From Chlorokybus atmophyticus (Eukaryota > Streptophyta > Chlorokybophyceae > Chlorokybales > Chlorokybaceae), in NCBI GenBank assembly GCA_009103225.1, contig RHPI01000193.1:37398-101397 (forward strand): DNA of 64,000 nt, read 5' to 3'. Position 1 is the first letter of the stretch. Each line of letters starts with the position of its first letter. Below are positions 21,382-35,706 of this stretch, piece by piece. The notes beneath the pieces were generated by a model that ran no database searches, had not been told where the DNA came from, and worked only from the letters and a program-made list of their open reading frames with translations. Both the position numbers and the translations under genes were made by a program.

Positions 21382-24300
21382 ATGCGCCTAGGAGCAGGAG
21401 CAGGAGCTGCAGGAGGAGCAGGACGAGGAGATCGCCGCCCCTCCCCAGCTGTAGGGATGGAGGGCGATTGCCGCACCAGGCGGAGGAAGGCACCGTCGCC
21501 CTCGATGGAGATGGAGATCGGAGGAAGGAGAAGCAGACGGAGCAGAAGCAGCACCTTAAGCCTGGTGCTGCTGCTGCTGCTGCTTGGGGTTTGTTTCAGC
21601 ATAGCAGCAGCATTTGATGGTGGTGAGGTTGATCTTGGGGCGGGGGGAATTAGGGTGGATGGGGCTGGGCACGAGGGGGACGACGTTAGGCAAGGGGGCG
21701 GCAGCAGCAGCGGCATTGTGGCCGCCGCAGGGCCGTCCACAGTCCCAGCGTCGTTGAGGAACATGCTGCTCTACGCCGAGCACCTGTCCTCTGCGGCGCA
21801 CGCGGAGGAGGAGGAGCAAGCGGCGATGGAGGCAGGCAGCAGGAGTAGGGGGGGAAGCGGCAGGAGGAGAGGTCTGCTCGGCCTGGATGATGACGAGCAG
21901 CTCACCACTGGCGCAGGCTGCGGGTTCTACGACGTCTTCTACGAAGGCTGCCTGCCATGCTTCTACACGTAAGCCCTTATTTCTTGTTCTCAATACAGCT
22001 GCTTTTAACAATGTGCAACATCGTGATATCATTATACATCCAGATGACAGCTAAAATCCTGTCCCCCCTCACCCCCGTGTTGATATCAAGCAGAGATTTG
22101 TCATATGCGTTTGAATGATCCCCACCTACAAGGAGGGCAGGGGGGGAGAGGGCAAAGGGATGCTGTAAAAATCCCCCCTCCCCTCTCCNNNNNNNNNNNN
22201 NNNNNNNNNNNNNNNNNNNNNNNNNNNNNNNNNNNNNNNNNNNNNNNNNNNNNNNNNNNNNNNNNNNNNNNNNNNNNNNNNNNNNNNNNNNNNNNNNNNN
22301 CCCCCCCCCCTCCCCCCCCCTCCTGTCGTGCTTGTGTCAAACTTGCCGTCAGTCAATCCAAGTTACAAGCTTCATCACATTGTATGACTCTGCTGCAGTC
22401 CGGACTCGTGCGACAACGATGACATATTCTACGACTTCTACACCGGGCATTTCCTGGCGCACCCACCCAAAGAAGAGTACAGGGAAGGCTTTGATGATCC
22501 CACCCTCGCCACTCTTGGTGACAGGAACGGCCCCCCTGCGGTCTGGCAAGGCAACTTCAGGTAGAAACAAATTTGCCAAGTAACCCACATGGTGCGTGTG
22601 CACGCTGTTGTGTTGATGAGAAAGCCCGCGTGAGAGTTCCTTGCAAACTCTTGTACGCATCTCATACATAGGTCTAAAGAGACTCCGCGTGGCGAGCTGT
22701 ATTTGGGAGGTCTGCTCAGCAACGACACACTATCTGTGGTGCTGAAAGACGTTCCAGCAGCAAACACGGAGTACAACATCACAGTTGACGTGCTGTCGGG
22801 CGACCACGCATTGCCACCACCACGCGATCTGTTGCTTACAATCGCAGGTGAGGGTGAAGTGCCCTCCCAGCTGGTCTCTTCCACCCTCCACACCACGTCC
22901 CTTGCGTACTCCTTCAACTATACGCTCACGGACATGAAGCTGGTGTTCACGTCACCCTTTGCGCTTGGGGAGTGGGGCATAGACAACTTGCTCGTCACGT
23001 CGACCGTCGGCAACTACCCGCCTGTGGCTGAAGACAGGCAGATCTTTGCCCTTCCCGATCAGTCCGCAACAGTGGAGCTGAGAGCCACCGACGATGAATG
23101 CCAGCACCTCACCATGTTTGTCACAAGCTTGCCCACGCAAGGCACACTGTTTCTTTGCTCGTGCGACTCCCTCTGGTCCACGCCCATCACAGTAAGCGTC
23201 CGAGAACAACACCTTTGTTAATGGCACAACAAGTGTGCCTGTTATGTGCTAATGTTATGTTGGTCCGCTCTGTGCTCCTTGCAGGCTTCAATGTTGCCTG
23301 CGGAGGTGAGGAGTAGATCACACTGCAGCCGTGTTGTGTACGCGCCGGAGGCAAACCGCCCGCTGCCGTTGGAGGGCGTATCTGGACCCTTCGACCAGTT
23401 CGAATTTGTGGCCTCCGACGGGTACACTACATCCGCACCCGCAGTCGCCAAGATTTACGTGCAGGTCGATGATACCGAAACCGACACACCCCTCGCCGGC
23501 CTGCCCGGTCTGGCGCTGTCCTTTGATGGTGTTGATGACGTTATCAGCATCTCTCGCACCGAGGTCAGCATGCATGCTGCAGTGTTATGGTTTTGGGGAT
23601 GTGTGAGTATGAATAGATGAAGGTCGTGATGCCATGTGATGTTTTTTGCAGACTACGCAGCATATGTACGAACAATTTACCCTTGAAGCGAGGTTCAAGA
23701 CGCGGGGTGATGTTCGCAGCACAGCCACACTGCTCCACAAGTCCCAGGCATGGTCACTGGGTTGGTTGCCGAGTTCGGGGCTGACCTTCTCACTCAACAC
23801 CACCGAGGGCCAGATCGCAGCCACCAGCCAGTCCGCATACGACGACGGCCTTTGGCACCATGTCGCGGCCGTGTGGGATGGGCGCGTGGCCACGCTCTAT
23901 GTTGACGGAAAGGTTGTTGCTGCCAGCATCATCACGAGCAATGTCCCAACCCTCATGGCGTCAACATCAGACATCCTCATCGGCTCGCAAGGGTCGGAGA
24001 ACGACGCACACTTTAAGGGTTACGTTGACGAGGTTCGCATGTGGAGCTATGCAGCAGAGATGGAACAAGTGCAGGCACTCAACGTGTTGGAGCAAGAACT
24101 GAGTGGCACAGAGAGTGGCCTTGTGGTGTACCTTGCCTGCAACGACGGGTTGTCTGTCGCACCTGTTGTGCATGACAAGACGCTCGCAAGGAATGACGCC
24201 TTCTTTGGCTTGCTCAACTCCGAGGGCTATTCCGATGGCATACCATCGCGCTTCCCAACATACGCCGCCTCAACAGCTTCATTCGGCAACCACCTCTCGG

Positions 24301-27300
24301 CTGTTGGTGGCAGCGCGGTCAATGTCACGCTGCACGGAGCCGACAACGACGGTGGTGTGACCTTCTATATTGCCACTCTACCAGTGTTTGGCCAGTTGTA
24401 TGAGGTCAATGGTCGGAGAATCACGTCCTCGCCTTGGGCGCTCAACACCACCACCATTGTAACCTATGTGCCGGATGCCGGTGCCAGCGGCAATGACATC
24501 TTCAAGTACCAGGCATATGATGGCGTGGAGTTCTCTTATCGCCAGGGCGTTATCATATCCGTGTCGCCCCTCAACAGCGCCCCAATCGTGAGCAGCTCTG
24601 TCGTGAACACCAACCCCGGCGAGAAGGTTCTCATCAGGCTTCACGGCTCGGACGCTGAGAACGGCACAGAGCTGGACTTCATCTTGACTGCTCTGCCCCA
24701 CAAGGGTCTTTTGTACGAAGCCAACAGCCGAGGCAGGACGCGTGGCGGCCCTCTCAACGCAATCAACACCAAGGTTGACAACTATGTCGTGTACGTCCCG
24801 GATGCCAATGGCCGCGACAGTGGCGACGACGTGTACGACAAGTTTGCGTATGTAGCTTCAGATGGCCTCTTGTTGTCACAAGAGGCTTACATCAGCATCC
24901 ACGTCAACCCTGTCGGCTTCGTCGCTAGCCCTGTTGCTGGTGATGCTGGCTATGCCCTGTCCTTTGATGGTGTTACTGACAAGGTAAGAGGGTGTGCTGG
25001 AAGCAGGGTAATAATGTAACACAAGTTCTGAGCAACCCACAAGCACTGACCGACTGGTGCGTGCAGGTGGTGTTGAAGTCGTTGCGATCATATGGTGCGA
25101 ACGAGTCCATGACCATCGAAGCCTGGTTCAAGACCTTCGCCAACACGCTTGTTGATGACATGACGCTGGTTAGTGCGGGACCCTTGACCGTATACTGGTC
25201 GCGTGTGGCCGGCCTGACCATTAGCATCAACGGCGTGGAAGCCAGCACTTACGCCGCATACAACGATGGCTCCTGGCATCACCTTTCAATCTCAGTAGGT
25301 GACAATGCGACCTCCATCATCGTCGATGGCGAGTTGAGGGCTTTCAGTCTGCTCGGCAATGTGGCAATGGCAGTTGACGAGCAAGTGGTCATTGGCATTG
25401 ATGCCGATGGTCTGGGCGCATTTGGTGGCCAGCTCGACGAGTTGAGCATCTGGTCGCACGCACGTAGCGTGGATGAGGTTGCACACAGTGCTCAGGGCGC
25501 TCTGACGCGCGGCGCTAAGGGGCTGAAGGCATACTACAGGTTCAACGAAGCACAGGTGCGTCTTAGTGTGGTTATGCAATTTCAATAGATTACAAGGGCA
25601 TGCAATGAATACATTTGTGTGGGGCTCGGGTTGTGCTTTGTAAGATGAGACTGAGTGTTTGTGTGCAACTGTGTCACAGGGTTCTGGCATCACTGATGAG
25701 GTTAGTGGCCATCTGCTGGAGGACGCTCTGGGTGGCAGCGGTGTAGCGGAGATGCAGCCTACGTGGGTTGTCTCAAGCGTTGGTGTTGGCAATGTTGCCA
25801 ATGCAACGCAGGGCGTGGATATGCTGCTGAACCTGACTGGCTCGTCGGAGTCCATGGATACTTACGACCTGATCATCGTGGAGCTCCCGAGGCAAGGCGC
25901 TTTGTATGAGGTGGAGGCCAACGGCACTCGCGGAACCAACATCACGTACACGCCGTGGGCGGTGTCCACCAGGGCCGTCATCTACAACTCTGGCTCATAC
26001 AGCGGCGCATTTGGGGACAACTTTGGCACATTTGTATATGTTGCAGGCGAGGCTGATGAGGTTCTGGACATCAACTTGGACACCTTCTACGATCATCAGG
26101 CGGATCAGTGGTCACTTGGGCGTGTGTCGCCACACCAGGCATATGTTGTACATGTTGCGCATCGCCCGGTTGTTGTGATCACAATCAATGAAGACCTCGC
26201 ACCTGAGCCGGTTGCTGATGAGCACGCGGTGATGCCGATTGCGGGAGAGGCGGGCGCGGCGTTGCAGTTTAACGGCGTGGCCACAGAGATGACGCTCGGG
26301 CGTGTGCACAACTACCTGAACGACAGCTTCACGTTGGGCTTGTGGTTCCGCACGACGGCGGCCCCGTCGCCAGCTGGCATGGCGCTGGTCAGCTCCGACT
26401 TCATCTCCATCGGTTGGGACCTTGTGTGGGGTCTGCATGTGCGCGTTGGAGAGTACATCGCACCTACTCTGCAAAACTTCAATGACGCCAGCTGGCATTT
26501 CCTCGCCGCGGAGTGGAACACAACTTACCTGTCAATTTATGTGGACGCGCAACACTATGCATCCATCCCAACTTTACCGTACCTCCAAGTCAATGACTCA
26601 CTGATTGTAATTGGCGTAGACTCGGTTTGCGATGGCTTCAACGGTCAGCTCGATGAGGTTTCAATCTGGTCTGTGAGCGTTGCCGACAATGTGTCCAGGA
26701 CTGCTTTTGAGGACAGAATACCTTTCACTGGCAATGAGACCGGCCTGGCGGGTTACTGGCGGTTTAACGGCCATGTGGACGCTGTGTTGTTCAGCGAAAT
26801 GGCTGTCTACAACAGCAGTGAAGAGGAGTTTGTGTTCGGGGAAAGTGGAAAGGTCAACACACAGCCGGCGATTGTGGCATCAACGATAGCCAACTTCTCA
26901 AGACCAGTTGTTACTAATGAAGACGAGCCTGTCGGCATTCATGTTGTGGCCTTGACGTTCACTGAGGATGAGCAAGCAACCCGGCTCAAAATTGTTCGTG
27001 CCCCCTACCATGGCAAGTTAACCCAACATGGACACAGGGTCAGGCAGGACGACAGTGTGAGCGCAGACGTGTTGGTCTACACGCCCGATCTGCATTACGT
27101 CGGTGTCGACAGCTTTGTTTACGCTGCGGATGATGGCGTGCAACAGTCTGACTCTCATGAGGTGAACATCACCATTATCAGAATGCAGCATCGCCCGACC
27201 GTAAGAGACATTGAGGTCGAGGCCAACATGCACAGCTGGGAGCCGGTCACCATCCATCTGCATGGCCACCATGTGCACTATGAGCCACTCGTGTACTGTG

Positions 27301-30300
27301 TCACGACTCTGCCTGTCAGCGGGTTACTCTACGATCCCACCGACAACACGACGGACACGCCTCTCCAGCCTAACTCTTGCTTGGTCTCCGGCCGAGTCAT
27401 TGTGTACACGCCGCTACCAGCCGTTAACGCATCAGCGGGTGATAGCTTCGGCTACACGGCCAGCACGCATGACGGGTGGCTAAGTGCAGAAGGCCGCGTG
27501 ACAATCACTCCCGAGGCTGTATTCCTCCCACCCGGCAGCACACCTCTCCCGGGTGCGGGTGGCTTTGCGCTTGCGTTCAATGGCGATTCGGTTGCCACAC
27601 TTGGCAGCATTGGCGACCATGGTTTGGGTTTAGACAACGATGCATCCTTCGTCAACGAGATGACCCTATCAATCCAGTTCAGAACGGCTTATGCAGCAGA
27701 GGGCAGCACTCTGATTAGGTTCGGCCCGCTCGCGTTGGAATGGAGCAGCGCGCTCGGCCTGTACGCTGTTGTTGAGGAAGGTGCCAATGATGAAGTGGTG
27801 CTGCCAACATACCAGCCATGGAATGATGGCGTGTGGCACATTGCTTCGGTTACAGTGAATTCAACGCACGCGAGCTTAGCTGTCAACGGGAGCGTCTTGG
27901 CTGCGCAAAAAGTCGCCAATGTCACCTTTGTTGCTTCTGACGTGGTTGTGTTGGGATCCAACTCACCTTCAGAAGGTTACTTCAAGGGTGAAGTGGATGA
28001 CGTGCGAGCGTACCTCAACAGCTTGAACGTAGCGCGCTTCTTTTTCAACGAGGATGTCGGCTCAGGACTCATTAACAATGTCACGGGCATGCTTGGCGGC
28101 GAGCTTGGCTACAATGGTCATCTCACCCCGCAACGCGTACCCTCAACCGCGCCAGTTGATCTGTCTTTCATGACCGAGAGCGCCATTATGAGGCTGTCGG
28201 GGCCATCTCACCGCGACATGGGCGACTTCTACATCATGAACCCAAGCTTTGTGCGCTTTGTTGTGTCGGACGCCACGAACCATACTCAGGTAAGTAGCTG
28301 GTTCAGGACTCATACCCGCAACCATGCACCCTCACGCACACTCTAACATGACACCTACCCAAATGCAGATGCCTGTGGTCAGCCTCACTGAGATATCAGA
28401 TGATGCCCACATGCTTGCTCCCACCGGAGGCAACGGTGGCTACGCCCTGTCCTTTGCCGGTGACGGCCTCTCGTACGTGTCGGTGGCCAACGCTGACATC
28501 GAGGCCGACTCGTTCACAGTGGAAGCTTGGATCAATAGCAGCGACGGCATTGATGTTGGTACCATTGTGGCTTCGGAAGCGTTTGCATTGCAGGTGAGTC
28601 AATGGATGACAGCATAGAGTCTCCGGCGTCTTTTGCAAGTTGTGCAAATGCAGCAATTGCATGCCCCCAACCTGTTTGTCTTTGACAGGTGCACTATGCG
28701 CTTGGAGCCGTGTTTACGGTCAGGACTGGTGCTGGCCCTGTGAGCGTGGAGAGCTTTACCCAACTCAATGATGGCAACTGGCATTATCTGGCGGGCACCT
28801 GGGACAGTCTTGGCACAATCAAGGTACCACACCGTGGCTAGAGCAGCTTTCACGTGCAGTCCTGCTTGCAATGATGGTGTCACAGTTAAAATTGTGCATA
28901 TAGGCAAACACGTGCGTGTTAACATGACAGGTGTATGTTGATGGCGAGCAAGTGGGATCAGCAACAGTGGACTCCTATTCTGGCGTGCCCCTTATCCACT
29001 TGATAACCATTGGCCAAGACATCGACGGCATGGACTCGTTTGCAGGTTTTATTGATGAGGTCAAGGTCTCAGATATGGCGTTCAACGCTGCGGAATGGGA
29101 GCCGGAGGCACCCTACTACTGGGATGCTGCAGGTACTATACCAAAGCAATGTGTGGTCTCAGCTACAGAGGGTGCACTGTTGCTAACTGTGTTGCGCGCA
29201 TCAACAGGCTTGTCGGCACCGCAATATGGCATGCCTGGGTTGAAGGCCCATTACAGAATGAACGAAGGCTCAGGGTCGCTTGTCAGTGATGCGAGCGGGT
29301 TCGGCCGTATGGGTGAGGTCCACTCTTCTGGAACACTTGCCTGGGTGATGGGCGCACCAATGGACAACTCTGTCACTCTTGCGGAAGACACCGAGGCAAC
29401 TGTCATCTCCTTGCAAGTGTCTCCAACACTCACTGCTCGCGCTGTCATTGCGGGACTGCCAGCAAATGGAACTCTGTTTAATACCGCTGATGGGCTCGAG
29501 TTTGGAGAGGAGATTGAGTCTGTGCCTGCGTTGGTGACCAACGACAACGGTCTTGTCGTGTATGTTCCTGATGCGGACTTCAATGGCGAGGACCATGTGG
29601 CGTACTATTCCATGGATCAGGAAGGACGCATCACGGACACCATCATTGTGGCGCTTGATGTTAGGGCCATCAACGACCCGCCTGTGGCCACGTATGTGTC
29701 AGCCAATGTCTCCATTGACAAGAACACCGATGCCTTGTTGAGGGTGTCTGGTAAAGATGTCGACGGGCCGCTCTCCCCGCCACACGTGTATGTTGTCACG
29801 CTTCCTCAGTTTGGCATGCTCTACCAAGTCGACCACGACAACATGACCGGCAACATGATCACGGAAGTGCCGAGCCTTGTGGAGGGAACATACGTGCTAT
29901 ACGTGCCTGATGTCAACGGCTACGGTGACCCTTACGACGCCGTCACGCTCATCTTGGTTGACTCTGAGGATGAAGTGTCCATGACGGAAGAGATCACCAT
30001 ACCTATCACGGTCAAGCCAACCTTCTTGGCTGCCGACCCGCACGCACCCATTGATCAGCCAGCTGTACCAGTAAACACGCCCGTCGCTGGTGAGAGCGGA
30101 CATGCTCTGCGGTTTGATGGTCAGACAGTATCCGTCACATTGGGTACCTCAGTGTTCTCCGCAAACGAGTCCAACATTGATGTCAGCAATGTCAACCTTG
30201 ACTTCAATGGCACCTTCACGATGGAGCTCTGGTTCCGCACGTCAGCTGTGCCAGATGACTACACGACGCTGATATCAAAGGGTGTTGTGCCTCCTGTGTT

Positions 30301-33300
30301 CGGTGACCACTCATACTCGTTGCACTGGACCAAAATGTTTGGCCTTGGCTTCTACGTCACCACCGCCGATGGGTACACCACCGCTGCTGTGGACCCTGAG
30401 AACCCGCAGTTCCTCAACGACGGCGCGTGGCATTTTGTGTCTGCGGTGTGGAGCACAACCGGTGGCTCTGCCTCAATGTATGTGGATGGCGAGTTAATCG
30501 CCACAACATACTGCGACGAGTGCGAGCTGGGCATCACTCCTCTCATCGTCGACGAACTTGTCACGGTCGGCAGAAGCGCCAGTGATGTCACCACTCAGTA
30601 CTTCGCTGGAACCATCGACGAGGTTGGTGATTTGAACGATGTATGCGTGTGCACGTGCACACATCTTACTCTGTGTTATGTGTATGTCGTTGATTGTTGC
30701 GCAACTCTCATTTATCGCATTCTTCTCCCGTGCAGGTGCGCATGCTCAGGAGGCAGCGCAACCCATCAGAGATCTGGAATGACTGGTACGAGTACAGGGC
30801 GGCGAATGCATCGGACCCGCTTATGGCTGGGTACTGGCGCTTCAACGAGGCAGTGGGTGACTCTGTGAGCGACTCCAACCGCAAGCCGTTTACGTTGGGC
30901 GGCACCGTTGCTGGCGCGCTTGAACATGCGTGGGTTCCAAGCACGCTGCCCATGCCTTCCGTCGCCCTCATCAACCCCACGCTGGAGTCTGTCATCATCA
31001 TACCACTTGTTGGCGGGGATGCCGATGACAACCAGCTGTCCTTCTCGCTCACCGAACTGCCTCAACTGGGCACGCTGTACCCTGTTTATGACGGCGTTGT
31101 GGACTACTCCAGCTCTATCGACCGCAACGACTACCTACTGCCCACGCCCGCCGTTGCCTACGCCATAGGAAACCTCACCGAGCCCGTCAACAGCAACTAC
31201 ACGCAGTTTGACTACAGCGTGTCGGATGGCCGTGAGGTAAGTACACTCAGTTATAGCCTTCTTGTTGCTTGTTACAAGTTGGGCAATTGCAAGGGGATTT
31301 ACCAAAATTGTGTTACGCAGACATCAGCTCCAGAGACGGTGTACATCAATGTGGTCGGCGTGAACCGCTCGCCTGTTGCACACGCGCAGTTTATTGATGT
31401 TCTTGAGAACACGCCCACCACCATCAAATTGGACTGCAGCGACCCTGATGGCAATGGCCTCACTGCTGTCATCATTGAGGTGAGTGGCAATGCAGTCTTC
31501 AGCACGAGCTAGGTGAATGGCTTTGAACATGTTCTGACATCCATTTCTGCAGAGCGTATGGTTTGGCTTTGTGGACGGGTCGTACGACACTCCATACGAA
31601 GTGACCCCTCAACCAGACGGGACTTTGACCATCTTGTACGAGCCATCAGAGTATTTCAACTCTCCTGAATACGATACCTTCACGTATGTCGCTGTGGATG
31701 ATTTTGGTGCACAGTCAGAGCCCGCCACAGTGACCATCAACGTCATCGCCGTTAACAACCCACCTGTCCTCACTGCCAATCCCCGCCAGGTGTGTGCCAA
31801 TTCACGGCTGGTTTGCCAACAACATCATGTTAGACTTGTTGCAGCCACTCAACACGCGTACCTTGTTCTCACAGGGCATCTTCAAGAACTTAGCGGTGCT
31901 GACGGGTATCTATGTGGACGATGTCGATGTGTTTGAGAGTCCTGATGGCTACTTGACTGTCACCATTACGGCCAAGACCGGCAAGCTTGGTTTGAGTGCA
32001 GATGAAGCTCTGGGCGCGAGGGCCCCCAACAAGGTCATCATCAATGGGGATCTGATCTCAGCCAACCAGCAGCTGGCTCACGTTTGGTACCTTGCTGTCA
32101 ATGGGCCCGGCTCCAATGACACACTTGATATCTTAGTCAGCGACAACGGCTTCACTGGCAGGCCGATGCAACACAATCCAATCACGGGTCAGATGGAGGT
32201 GTACGTGTACGACAGCCTTATTGACAATGTGATGTTGTCCAATGATGGTAGCCACATCACAGTCACGTGGAAGTACCCCACCAACACAGCAGGCACGGTT
32301 GTTGGTGTTGCCTTCGACTGTTCTGATGTGCTGGAAGCAAGCACTGTAAATCGATTGGGCGATGAGGCACACTGCAACTTTATGAGTGACACAACTTTGG
32401 AGGTTTGGTTCGGAGGGTATGCAGAGCTAGTCCCTGGCGACGCTTTAGCGTTCATTCCCAACACCATTGCCGTATACGTGGGAGGCTCCTCTAACGCTGT
32501 GCCAAACAACCTTGACTCCGCGGACATTGCTGCGCCGATAAACCCAACAAGCGCCTCGGCCCTCATCTGGGGTCCCGACTCGCTCTCAAGCTGCGAGGAC
32601 CTCTACATGGACGGTTACTCATCCTCGGGTGACGCCAACCGAGACCTGAGCTACCAATGGATAGTGGCAGGCCTGCCTTCACGCTTCCTCACGCTGTGGC
32701 TGAGACGCAACCCCGAGAGCTATGTCTGGTTGCCTTCCAGTGAGGTCCCCGGTGGAAAGAGTTACAGTCTCACCCTCGTTGTGAGCAACTGGCTGCGGTC
32801 TTACAGCGCACCTGCGCTCAAGCAAGTGTACAAGTCACGTGACCCGATCCCCTATGTGGCCATTAGCGGCCCTCAGTACATTGAGTGGAGGTCAAACATC
32901 GGTCTCTTTGTCGATGCTTATGTGGACAACGCCGATTGCGTCGAGGACATCACGCCGACCTTAACACAAAAGTGGTCCGAAACGCACAACCACCTCGCAA
33001 ACCTCCCGCAGCCGGACAACCTGCCCATGCTTTACATACCACCTGGCACCATGCAAGCCCTGGATAGCCCTTACACCTTTCGCATCACAGTGACAGAGTG
33101 CTACACGCTGCCTGGGGAGGACCACGTGTCGTGCTACAACAACGCCGCAGACGCGACCGTGGCGTTGATCCCACGCCCACTTGTTGCTGACATCGAGGGT
33201 GGCCAGGCGCGCCTGGCATCCACCTCCTTGGTTCTCACATTAGATGCTTCGAGATCGTACGACCCTGAAGGCAGCACCATCAGCTTCTCTTGGTCGTGCG

Positions 33301-35669
33301 AGACCTTAGCAGCCACTGGCGTCTCAATCAGCAGTTCATGCGGGAACACGCCACCTCCTTCAAGCGCGCTCTGGAAGATACCGGCAGGTTCCATTGCCGC
33401 GGGCAACTACTCGTTCACTGTCACGGTGTCCGATCCTGCCACGGGGCGCGCTGACTCCGCCACCACCATCGTGGAGATGACCGATGCCTCTGCCCCGTCC
33501 GTAACCGTGCGCTCCTACAGCCTCCAGCACAAGGTCAATCCTGAGGACATCCTTTTGCTGGATGCGTCCTCGTCGTTCGCGCAGTCCGCGTCCGGCGCGA
33601 TTCTCTTCAGCTGGAAGGTGCAATCGGCGCCGCTGCAGAGCTCATCCCAGTGCCAGCAGGGCCAGACACCCGAGTGCACGCAAGCACCGTCCTCCCTTCC
33701 GAACCTGAGCAACCCCGCGGTTGTCCTCACGAGCAACACGCAGGCGATGCTAGAGCTCCAGCACAACGTGCTCGTCCCCGGCAGGTACCTCTTCACCGTG
33801 TACGGCTACGACGCCAGCAACGTTGACATGCAGGGCTACGCCTCCATCGCTGTTGTGGTGAACTCCCCCCCCACCGGTGGCATGCTCTTGGCATCTCCTC
33901 GCAACGGTACCGAGCTCGTGACCGTCTTCACACTCAAGGCCAGCAGCTTTGCTGATGCGGACACGCCTCTCCAGTACCAGTTTGGTATCATGGTGAAGGG
34001 CAAGTTTGTGGGGCTGTCGAGTAAGACTGCCACGGCCGTGTTCAACACCACGATGGCGGCCAACGTGACGGCCGCCGTCCGCGTGTTCGACGGCCTTGGA
34101 GCCAGCACGGTTGCCACCACGCAGGTGCAAGTGCGCATCGCCAGCGCGGGTACCAGCATCCAGGTTATCAGCAATGCGATCAACAACCTGATCAACAACA
34201 TCGTGCCCAATGGCAACCCCGATGCCATCATCGCAGAGGCCATCAAGATAGGGCTGGTCATCAACAATCTGGGCAGCAACGGCAACACCACGCAGATCAT
34301 GCTCTGGCGCGAACAGCTCGTGGACATTGTGCTCAAGGCTTCCCTCCTGCCTGGTGCTAATGCCGACAGCGTTGCGGACGCAATTCTCATCATCATCCCC
34401 TTCGGTGTTCCCATCACGGCACGCACGTACCAGCTGCTGATCGATTGGTTGACTGCAATCGTGGACAACTCCACTCTCCTCCCGGAGCTACTGGCGGGCA
34501 AGTATATGCAGATAGTCAACATCCTCATGAACGCGGCGGCCAACGGGCTCGTGCAGCCGCTCGCTCCAGCCAACCGACGACGGCTCCTGGCACTCACGCA
34601 GAGCCAGTTTGCCGTCCTCGACGTGTTGGTTCAACGCATAGCGGCCCTCGCACTACACGACCCCTCCGTGCCAGCAGGCAGGTTGGTATTGCTGCCGTCG
34701 GGAGGCACACAGACCTTCACTGCCCTCGCCGTTCGCCACACGCCCACGCAACTCGCGGCTCCTTGGTCCATTGGCCCCTTCTCAGTACCAGCAATTGATG
34801 CCAGCGGCATCGGTACTGATGTGAACTTTGTCTTCCGCGCATTTAGTGCATCGCTGAACCCATACGACTTCACGGGAGAGCAGCCTTCGGCCGTGGTGCA
34901 AGGTCTGTTCCCGTATCTGTACACTACTCCCCGGGCGGGTAAGCCGGGCACAACCTTCCCGCTCGCGTTCGCATCAGAACAACCGTTCAACTTCACGCTG
35001 CCACGCCTTGCACCCGCCATCCCACCCCTCGTGCCGTACTGCGAGGCCTACACGCCGGGCGAGAACAACTCCTCGTCCTTCTCGCTCGTGGGCACATACA
35101 CGTACCTCAACGGTGGTGACGCGACAGTGTACTGTTCCGCCAACGCACTCCCGCATGACTTCACCGCGTTCGACAAGGTCCCTGCCCCTCCCCCACCTTT
35201 CGCTCCAACACCTGGCTTCGGTCCCACTCCCGCACCCGCCCCAGGACCAGGTATTCCCATCCCAGGACCCGCACCCGCACCCACGCCAGGGTTTGGCCCT
35301 GGGCCGGGTCCAGGACCAAGCATGTCCCCGCCCGTGCCCGTGCCAACGGTCCCGCCCCCGCCTTTGCTCCCGCCGTCGTCACCACCCGGCCCACCATCAA
35401 AGGGCAAGAAGAGCCGCAATGTTGGGGCGATTGTGGGTGGTGTTGTGGGTGGTTTCTTCGCGCTCGTGTTGATCGTGCTGGCCCTCGTGGCAGCGGCCAA
35501 GAGGAAGCAGAAGAAGATGCGCAGGCTCATTATCAACGCCGACGAGGGCGAGATGCTCAGCAGCACCAACGGCGTGGTGGACGTGGGCGTGGCCGCGCGC
35601 ATGGGACTGCCCCGCGCGCCCGTCGCTGGCGCCATGCGCACGTACGCCCAGCTTGAAAATGAGGAATAA
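21382..35669 (+). CDS. Giant LamG/cadherin-like/REJ single-pass surface protein
   Basis: Exons: 21382-21968, 22399-22560, 22672-23191, 23285-23563, 23652-24983, 25067-25555, 25680-28289, 28369-28593, 28689-28823, 28931-30622, 30736-31236, 31321-31479, 31553-31789, 31875-35669. All borders are GT-AG and keep frame; the total is about 4,215-4,240 residues. The start is uncertain (21382 or 21457). A hydrophobic stretch at residues 58-77 is the likely signal. Six LamG-like jellyrolls each open with ALxFDG-type motifs (near 23505, 24950, 26255, 27570, 28440 and 30100) and contain WHxxAxxW, YVDG and DEV motifs. About ten cadherin/CSPG-like repeats (LPxxGxLY, then VxYVPD, then FxYxxxDG) alternate with them. 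An REJ region (about 32200-33870, with DASRSYDPEGS), a GPS-like Cys motif (about 35035-35165), a Pro-rich stalk (35180-35400), one membrane helix (about 35420-35500) and a short basic tail follow. It is probably a cell-surface adhesion or recognition protein. Exon structure is inferred, not transcript-proven. Confidence 0.88.
22189..22300. other. Assembly gap (112 N) in the first intron of the giant gene
   Basis: Flanked by C-rich runs (CCCCTCCC), so probably a collapsed low-complexity tract. It falls in the intron between 21968 and 22399 and does not interrupt coding sequence. Confidence 0.95.
29133..29207 (+). other. Probable in-frame 75-nt intron in the giant gene
   Basis: Starts GTACTA after GCTGCAG and ends CAACAG. 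Its length is a multiple of 3 and it contains no stop, so the frame stays open if retained. Removing it joins DAAG to LSAPQYG, restoring the spacing between the LamG end and LKAHYRMNEGSG seen in sister domains. Confidence 0.55.
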
Positions 35670-35700
35670 GACCACCGTTCCCCCCTCCTCCGTGCGTGTG

Positions 35701-35706
35701 AATAAA
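35701..35706 (+). terminator. Polyadenylation signal of the giant gene
   Basis: AATAAA 32 bases after the stop codon. Confidence 0.6.

Noticed and set aside
21021-21764. 247-codon minus-strand ORF over the start of the giant gene
   Set aside because: Pro/Leu/Ala shadow of the GC-rich first exon, which continues in frame through a confirmed splice on the plus strand.
34445-35472. Plus-strand alternative-frame ORFs in the last exon of the giant gene
   Set aside because: Out of frame with the REJ-to-membrane ORF, and Arg/Pro/His-rich as expected for shadows.
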